A stretch of DNA of 35,721 bases, from positions 1 to 35,721 of the forward strand of contig CALZQV010000006.1 in assembly GCA_945828295.1 (NCBI GenBank). The letters are read 5' to 3'. Position 1 is the stretch's first letter; every line of letters begins with the position of its first letter. A program made the translations under genes and the position numbers. Positions 30,186 to 35,721 of the stretch are shown here, one piece after another. Below the pieces are notes generated by a model. It was not told the origin of the DNA, made no database searches, and worked only from the letters and a program-made list of their open reading frames with translations. This DNA comes from an uncultured Prevotellaceae bacterium. Its GTDB lineage: Bacteria > Bacteroidota > Bacteroidia > Bacteroidales > Bacteroidaceae.

Positions 30186-30214
30186 ATTACTTAAAACACA
30201 CGCAACAACGTGTG
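30186..30214 (-). terminator. Hairpin and U tract downstream of the small peptide gene
   Basis: Minus strand CACACG-TTGTTG-CGTGTG-TTTT followed by further T-rich sequence. Confidence 0.55.
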
Positions 30215-30255
30215 CGCTGTCGCCAGCCCCAGGCGGGGCCGGCATATCTCAATCA

Positions 30256-30444
30256 TTACTCTTCGCTGGCATCCTCATTGTCCCAGATGTCCCAGCCCTT
30301 GTTCTCGTGTACCTCGAAATCTCCAGGCGCAACGCCGTCAGCTGACTTGTCTACACTTACACCAGGGTTGCTGGTTGTAAGGAGAGTATTATTCAGTTCT
30401 GTCTTAATCACTACCGTTTGAGGCTGTATATATGTCATTTTCAT
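30256..30444 (-). CDS. 62-aa uncharacterised acidic peptide
   Basis: MKMTYIQPQTVVIKTELNNTLLTTSNPGVSVDKSADGVAPGDFEVHENKGWDIWDNEDASEE; starts 19 nt after the stop of the surface protein gene, same strand. Confidence 0.75.
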   Translation of the reverse strand: MKMTYIQPQTVVIKTELNNTLLTTSNPGVSVDKSADGVAPGDFEVHENKGWDIWDNEDASEE

Positions 30445-30462
30445 GTCGTTATTCCTCCTTTC

Positions 30463-33400
30463 TTATTTTACTAAAATCTTTTTACCATTCACGATGTTTA
30501 CACCCTTGTGCATACGGCTCATGCGCTGGCCTGCGAGGTTGAAGATAGCTTCCACCTCCTCACGAGTGGCAGTGCGAGTTTCCGTGATGCCAGTGGTTTC
30601 ATCCTCAAACACAAGAGTGAAGTCTTTCACACCAGTACCAGTCGGGATGCTCGTCTCTTTGATATATGCCTTGCCGGCAGAGATATTACCTGAACCGTTG
30701 TTGACAACAAATTTGTTGCCCGACAGGCCATAGGCAGTACCAGCTTCAACGTATGTGGGAGCGAGGGTGCCTACAAGTTTGTTGTCGTTGGAATCGAACT
30801 CGGTTGTGCCGTCAGCAAAAGTAACTGTAACGTTGCTGGTGTTCACACCGTCAGCGTCCTTGTTGTAGAGGACGACGCCCTGACCACCCTTAATCTTATC
30901 CGCAATCTTTTTAAACGTAATAGCGCCCTCGCTGGTAATTTCGCTTACACGCCAAGCGGTATAGCCCGTTGTGTTCGTGAAGTCGATGGGGTTCACTGAG
31001 CAGTATGTAGCATATCCATACTTATTAAGAGTAACATTGGCTGAAGGTATATTATATGCCTTTATGGTGAAGTCCTTTACTTCCCACATACCATTTGCAT
31101 TCGTTCCACTGGGAGTATAGCGGAAAATGAAGTGTACTGTCTTCCCAGCATAGTCGCTAAGGTCGATATCGCCCGAATTAACAAAAGTCCAGTTGGTACC
31201 GCCGAACCAATTAGGAATTGTTAGTTCAACCGGAGTTTCAGAACCTTCTTGAACAAACAACTTACATACTGTTTTCTTATTGGAGGATATTTTGTTTCCT
31301 ACATGGCTAAAGTAAACAAACGGCTCGCAATAACCTGACAAGTCAAAGTCCTCAGTAACCATGTCATAGTTTGTATCTTCGACTCCATTGTTTGTTGTTT
31401 CACGGCCAGCAACGGCTCCATATTTGGCTTCATAATGCCACAAGTTACCTGCGTCTGTAGTCCAGCCAGCAGGCAGGCCTGTGCCCTCGGTTTCAATACG
31501 CTTATAAAGTTGAATAGCATCACCCACAGGGAATTCTGTGAGGCCGGCAGGAGCATTGACAGTCACAGGAATCACTACAGGGCTACCTGCGGTATAGAGG
31601 TTTTCTGCGTCGGCAGGGGCTGTGATGGTGATAGTTGTTGAACCAACGGCTACGGCAGTCACCTCTCCACTGGCGTTAACAGTGGCAACGGACGTATTGG
31701 CACTTTCGTAGGTTAGTGTTCCAGCATAGTCGGCAGATACGGCGGCACCAATAGCCTCGGCAGCATCGCCGTAAGTCATATCTACATCGTTTGCCGTAAC
31801 AGCAACAGGAGCCGACACGCTAACACTGCGTTTTACGCTCACCATTCCATAGTTCTCCGTATCCACGGGAGTAATGGTACAGGTTATCGTTGCTGTACCA
31901 CGACCAACTGCAGTGTATGCGCCAGTCGAGGCATTCGTAATCTCAATTACACTGCTATTACTTGAAGTCCATGTCTTTGTGCAATCATCGGCATCGGTAG
32001 AAGTCGCAGCAAATGTACCCGTAGCATCTTTAGCCAACGTGCCGGGATCAGTAATTGTCACATCTGTTGAGATTGGAGTCTTCAGCGGAGTGATGGTGAT
32101 GCCAGTAAACACTGCATATGTACCATCTCCCTGTATTGTGATGGTTGTGCTGGTCTTTGTTGTGGTCAAAGAATTCGTTCCGCTATTTGTTCCATCGGAA
32201 ATGATAACATTGTTGGTCTTTTTCGTCGTTCTGATGGTGAAGCCATGATTACTTTTAATCGTAGGAGATGTAACCTTGCCAGTTGTAACCTTAATTTGCC
32301 AGCCATCATTATTGTAATAACCGTTAACCTCTTTCCATGTATAAGAGTTCCCATCGGAGCCTACTATTTCACAATCCCGGTTTCCATACGAATCCCCAAG
32401 CATGGTTTGATTCCACGAACCAAACGTTATTCCCTCCCCAGTCGTCCTTAAATCAATAGCGCCGTCAGAGACGGTAACTACGCAAGCAGCAGACTTAGTA
32501 TTATCTGCATTCGATTTAGCGGTGATGGTGGCCGTACCGAGGGCAATCGCTGTTACCACACCTGCGGAAGAGACAGTGGCCACGCCTGTGTTATCCGATT
32601 CCCAGTTCACGGTCTTATCTGTAGCATTTGTAGGAGATACGGTTGCGGTCAGTGTCAGATACTTCCCTACCATTAATAAGGCAGTGGCCCTATTTAATGA
32701 AACACTGGATACAGCTGTGGGTTTAACCGTGACGGCGCAGGTTGCGGTCTTTGTGTCATCTGCCACGGACTTCACGGTGATGGTGGCCGAGCCAACGCCA
32801 ACGGCCGTTACAACGCCATCAACTACAGTAGCTACGTCCTCGTCACTCGACTCCCATGTCACAGCCTTGTTTGTGGCATCAGCAGGAGAGATGGTTGCGG
32901 TCAGAGTCTCGGCGTCGCCTGCCTCCATCGTTACAGAGGTCTTATCGAGCGTAACGTCAGTAACGGCAATGGGAGCCGTTACGGTTACGGTGCATTCAGC
33001 CTTAATGCTGCCATTAGAAGGCGACTTGGCACGGATAGTTGTGGAACCAACTGCTACGCCAGTTACAACGCCATTGCTCACCGTGGCAATATCCGTATTA
33101 TCAGACTCCCACATAACGGTTTCACTCGTGTTTGCTGGGGCAACAGTCGGAGTCAGAGTCACATTACCACCAACAGCGACACTTGCCGTTGCGTCCATCG
33201 TGATTGACGTAATGGCAACGACTGCTCTCTTCTTGTATATATAAGGTTTGCTTTGTCCTGACGTATACTGAGAGAATAATTTACTCGTACCATTAAATGC
33301 TAAATAATATGAAGTGTTTTTCACATTTTGAACAGTAAAGACACTGTTGGCAGCAGACAAGGTCCACGCAGAAGTAGTGGTGGGTGCAGTAGACGCCGCT

Positions 33401-33765
33401 GTCGTGTTCGTCTTAAGATTATTCTTTGAAGTGCTTGCAGAATAAATATATCCGCTGCCCGTGTGGAAGCCAAAATTACTGCCATTCTTCTTTACTACAA
33501 ACACCTGCACATTATCAGAAGAAGAATAGGTGTAGGTGTGGTCAGTAACTGTAATTGATACCGGTGTGCGGTTGTTTGTGTTTTGTGTTGTTCCACAAGC
33601 ATGGGTCTCAGCCTGATTAACAAAGATGACTTCGTCACCATCGGCCAAACTGGTCGCATCTGAAATGCGTTCAAAGACGTCTCCGTTACTTACAGCCCAC
33701 GAGGTTGTGGAGCCTGCTACGAGGGAGAATAGCAGGAGCATTGTTTTAAGTAAAAGTTTTTTCAT
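30463..33765 (-). CDS. Large secreted surface protein with tandem Big_2 (Ig-like) domains and a T9SS-like C-terminal tail
   Basis: Signal peptide MKKLLLKTMLLLFSLVAGSTTSWA; repeated 'VTLDKTSVTMEAGDAETLTATISPADATNKAVTWESSDEDVATVVDGVVTAVGVGSATITVKS'; C-term 'IFNLAGQRMSRMHKGVNIVNGKKILVK'. Confidence 0.92.
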   Translation of the reverse strand: MKKLLLKTMLLLFSLVAGSTTSWAVSNGDVFERISDATSLADGDEVIFVNQAETHACGTTQNTNNRTPVSITVTDHTYTYSSSDNVQVFVVKKNGSNFGFHTGSGYIYSASTSKNNLKTNTTAASTAPTTTSAWTLSAANSVFTVQNVKNTSYYLAFNGTSKLFSQYTSGQSKPYIYKKRAVVAITSITMDATASVAVGGNVTLTPTVAPANTSETVMWESDNTDIATVSNGVVTGVAVGSTTIRAKSPSNGSIKAECTVTVTAPIAVTDVTLDKTSVTMEAGDAETLTATISPADATNKAVTWESSDEDVATVVDGVVTAVGVGSATITVKSVADDTKTATCAVTVKPTAVSSVSLNRATALLMVGKYLTLTATVSPTNATDKTVNWESDNTGVATVSSAGVVTAIALGTATITAKSNADNTKSAACVVTVSDGAIDLRTTGEGITFGSWNQTMLGDSYGNRDCEIVGSDGNSYTWKEVNGYYNNDGWQIKVTTGKVTSPTIKSNHGFTIRTTKKTNNVIISDGTNSGTNSLTTTKTSTTITIQGDGTYAVFTGITITPLKTPISTDVTITDPGTLAKDATGTFAATSTDADDCTKTWTSSNSSVIEITNASTGAYTAVGRGTATITCTITPVDTENYGMVSVKRSVSVSAPVAVTANDVDMTYGDAAEAIGAAVSADYAGTLTYESANTSVATVNASGEVTAVAVGSTTITITAPADAENLYTAGSPVVIPVTVNAPAGLTEFPVGDAIQLYKRIETEGTGLPAGWTTDAGNLWHYEAKYGAVAGRETTNNGVEDTNYDMVTEDFDLSGYCEPFVYFSHVGNKISSNKKTVCKLFVQEGSETPVELTIPNWFGGTNWTFVNSGDIDLSDYAGKTVHFIFRYTPSGTNANGMWEVKDFTIKAYNIPSANVTLNKYGYATYCSVNPIDFTNTTGYTAWRVSEITSEGAITFKKIADKIKGGQGVVLYNKDADGVNTSNVTVTFADGTTEFDSNDNKLVGTLAPTYVEAGTAYGLSGNKFVVNNGSGNISAGKAYIKETSIPTGTGVKDFTLVFEDETTGITETRTATREEVEAIFNLAGQRMSRMHKGVNIVNGKKILVK

Positions 33766-33819
33766 ATTAAAATATTTTAATGATGAGTTAAAAGTTCAAT
33801 AAGGTTGGCGTAGGGGCAC

Positions 33820-33959
33820 AAAAAAAGCGCAGGTCTTCACCATACGCTACTCGGGTCTAGGCCAACCCCCATCCACTATGGGAGACCTGCGCATACGCGC
33901 ATGTCCCATATGTGGGTGGTATTGTTCTTTCACTTTTCGAGGGCCTAGTTCGAGTAGCG
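33820..33959 (-). ncRNA. Candidate attenuator or structured leader RNA with two mutually exclusive folds
   Basis: Nested palindrome 33845-33959 versus the alternative hairpin GCGCAGGTCT (33892-33883)/AGACCTGCGC (33836-33827) followed by U7. Confidence 0.7.
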
Positions 33960-33976
33960 ACATGAACAACAAAAAG

Positions 33977-33994
33977 GTATTTCCGCCGAAATAC
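33977..33994 (-). promoter_or_regulatory. Short perfect hairpin near the predicted transcript start
   Basis: GTATTTC-CGCC-GAAATAC; minus strand continues CTTTTTG. Confidence 0.4.
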
Positions 33995-33998
33995 GCTG

Positions 33999-34030
33999 CA
34001 AAATTACTACTTTATTTTGTCATAGCCAAA
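33999..34030 (-). promoter_or_regulatory. Bacteroidetes-type promoter upstream of the structured leader
   Basis: Minus strand TTTG (34030-34027)-N20-TAATTTTG (34006-33999). Confidence 0.72.
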
Positions 34031-34132
34031 GGAATGGAGGATTTTAATACTGCCAACGCGCGACACCACATCACATCGATGCAGGGTTGCATTTGCTTAC
34101 ATCCACGAGACGGAATGCGCGAGGGAAGTATT

Positions 34133-34326
34133 TTAATTGAGGGCCTCTTTGGCCAAGATTGAGATTTTGTCGAGAAAAGCCTCCGTCGGCTCGATATAAG
34201 GGAGGACATCTGCCTCAGTGAGACCAAAGCGATCGCTATAGTCTCCTTTCAATCGCATCGTCAGCAAGTGGTTCAATAAATTCTATATGAGACAATGTCC
34301 TTCCTATTTTCGTCCTGAAGACTCAT
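34133..34326 (-). pseudogene. HEPN-domain (HepT-like) remnant, internally deleted and frameshifted
   Basis: ATG overlaps the MNT stop: MSLQDENRKDIVSYRIY*; another frame then gives LLNHLLTMRLKGDYSDRFGLTEADVLPYIEPTEAFLDKISILAKEALN*, resembling the N- and C-termini of HEPN partners. Confidence 0.7.
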
Positions 34327-34646
34327 AGCCTGATTCCTTCCCTCGTAACGTTTTCGTAGAATGGACTTGCCATATCATGCTTCCACTCTTCCTTGGTATA
34401 TAGTATGGTATTTATTGTTTCCCCAAATTCCCAACCGAGCTCTCTCATTGGATATGTCAAGTCATCAATGTCGGCAGGCATAACCTGTTTTTTGTCTACG
34501 AGCATCAGTATGTCCCAATCCGAGTCCTTGCGGGCATCGCCTCGCGCCTGCGACCCAAAGAGTATAATTTCGGTCCCCTTGGGTGCAATGGATTTTGCCT
34601 TGTCGGCAATTGCTTTAATTATGTTCTTACGTCTCAGTTCGGTCAT
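34323..34646 (-). CDS. MNT-type nucleotidyltransferase (MntA-like)
   Basis: GSQARGDARKDSDWDILMLVD (GSX10DXD motif). Confidence 0.9.
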   Translation of the reverse strand: MTELRRKNIIKAIADKAKSIAPKGTEIILFGSQARGDARKDSDWDILMLVDKKQVMPADIDDLTYPMRELGWEFGETINTILYTKEEWKHDMASPFYENVTREGIRL

Positions 34647-34723
34647 CGGACTTATGCCTATCTCACGCTGCGAAGTTAATACTTTATTTTATAATTGCAA
34701 AGGGAACAGCAGGAAAATGAGCT

Positions 34724-34831
34724 TTAAGTTAGGGCGGAGGTTAAGTTAACTTAGGACGGAGGTTAAGTTAACTTGAGGCGCGAGGTTAAGTTAAGTGGGA
34801 GGCGGGGGTTAAGTTAACCTGCGCCGCGGGG
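34724..34831. repeat. Palindrome-containing tandem array (array C), period 17/22/23/23 bp
   Basis: TTAAGTTA block starts at 34724, 34741, 34763, 34786, 34809, separated by G-rich blocks (GGACGGAGG, GGCGCGAGG, GGAGGCGGGGG). Confidence 0.88.
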
Positions 34832-34835
34832 GCTG

Positions 34836-35721
34836 CTAAAGGAAGAGCTGAGGCAGGGGAAGGGAGGGGCTGTAGGTAGTGCGGATGCGCCACTCGGACG
34901 GGTAGAGGTTGTTGAGGCGCGAGCCGACGCTCTTGGCCGGACCAAGGGGCAGGGAGCGATAGGTGACGACGAGGGGGCCACGGGGAGCAGCGACGTGGAG
35001 CGCCTCGCGACGCAGGTAGGCAATGGCCTGGTCGTAGGTGAGCTCGAAGCGCGGAGCGTCGTCGGCCACGGAATCAAGGCCCACGGAGGCCAGCGACGTG
35101 AGTCCCTTGAGGAAGCGCGGCGGGCGTGAGAGGTCGGAGGGCTGGAGAAGGCCGGGGCGGCGCAGGGCGGCAAAGTAGAGCCCCTCGCCGCGGTCGCGAC
35201 CGGGAAGGAAGTGGCGCTCCTCGAGCAGTTGCAGGCCATAGTCGGCCATGAGCCAACGCACCTGGTCCTCGTCCTCGTGGCGGTTGAAGGTGCAGGTGCT
35301 GTAGACGAGCAAACCGCCGGGCTTGAGCGTGGGAAGGATGGCGCGCAGGATGTCGCGCTGGCGCTGGGCACACTGGCGAACGTTGTCGAGGCTCCACTCG
35401 CTGAGGGCCACGGGGTCCTTGCGGAACATGCCCTCGCCGGAGCAGGGAACGTCGGTGAGGATGAAGTCGAACGTATCGCTGAAACGGGCGAATTCATCGG
35501 GGAAATTCTGGGTCACCACGACGTTGGCCGACGACGAGCGACGGGCTCCGGCGCTGACGGGGCTGCACCACTTCTGCATGTTCTCGGCCAGGACCTGGGC
35601 TCGCTTGCGCATGGGCTCGTTAGAGACGAGCAGACTGCCCTCGGGCAGATGGCTGGCCAGGAGGGTGCTCTTGCCGCCCGGGGCGGCGCAGAGGTCGAGG
35701 GCAAGGAGGGGCGGTAGAGGG
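34836..35721 (-). CDS. rRNA cytosine-C5 methyltransferase (NOL1/NOP2/Sun family), 5' part truncated by the window edge
   Basis: LDLCAAPGGKSTLLASHLP at the edge, TDVPCSGEGMFRKDP, YSTCTFNRHEDEDQV. Confidence 0.93.
   Translation of the reverse strand, partial: PLPPLLALDLCAAPGGKSTLLASHLPEGSLLVSNEPMRKRAQVLAENMQKWCSPVSAGARRSSSANVVVTQNFPDEFARFSDTFDFILTDVPCSGEGMFRKDPVALSEWSLDNVRQCAQRQRDILRAILPTLKPGGLLVYSTCTFNRHEDEDQVRWLMADYGLQLLEERHFLPGRDRGEGLYFAALRRPGLLQPSDLSRPPRFLKGLTSLASVGLDSVADDAPRFELTYDQAIAYLRREALHVAAPRGPLVVTYRSLPLGPAKSVGSRLNNLYPSEWRIRTTYSPSLPLPQLFL

Noticed and set aside
31874-33244. Plus-strand ORFs (124 and 240 aa) opposite the Big_2 protein
   Set aside because: Valine/threonine-rich mirror translations of the repeated Big_2 coding sequence
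33845-33959. Large palindrome as an integron attC site or insertion-sequence end
   Set aside because: No RYYYAAC/GTTRRRY core pair, no integrase or transposase gene nearby; promoter and U-tract terminator placement fit a leader RNA better

Overview
The window looks like a chromosomal segment from a Bacteroidales (Prevotella-like) genome. This rests on protein identities and on repeated Bacteroidetes-type promoters (TTTG-N~19-20-TAnnTTTG). Most genes are housekeeping: ppdK, nth, pgk, kdsA/kdsD, a PLD/cardiolipin-synthase-like protein, maoC-like, dapA, ligA, ftsB/divIC-like, dnaX, an inositol monophosphatase family gene, rlmD-like, purU, holA, amn, cstA, zinc ribbon + Nif3 pair, and a partial rRNA m5C methyltransferase. 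The unusual content is mostly non-coding. (1) A promoter and ~230-nt leader upstream of a large Big_2 surface protein has a large nested imperfect palindrome and a competing perfect 10-bp hairpin followed by U7, which resembles a transcription attenuator or a free-standing structured RNA. (2) Two GC-rich intergenic arrays about 20 kb apart keep a 22-bp period and share an AACAACGC block. A third, sequence-unrelated palindromic array has a 22-23 bp period. (3) A predicted H-type pseudoknot lies just before the start codon of a small PH-like protein gene. (4) A 62-aa peptide gene sits directly downstream of the surface protein. (5) A MNT nucleotidyltransferase is followed by an internally deleted, frameshifted HEPN remnant. 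No CRISPR array, rRNA, tRNA or intact mobile element was recognised. All identifications come from reading the sequence; no database search was run.
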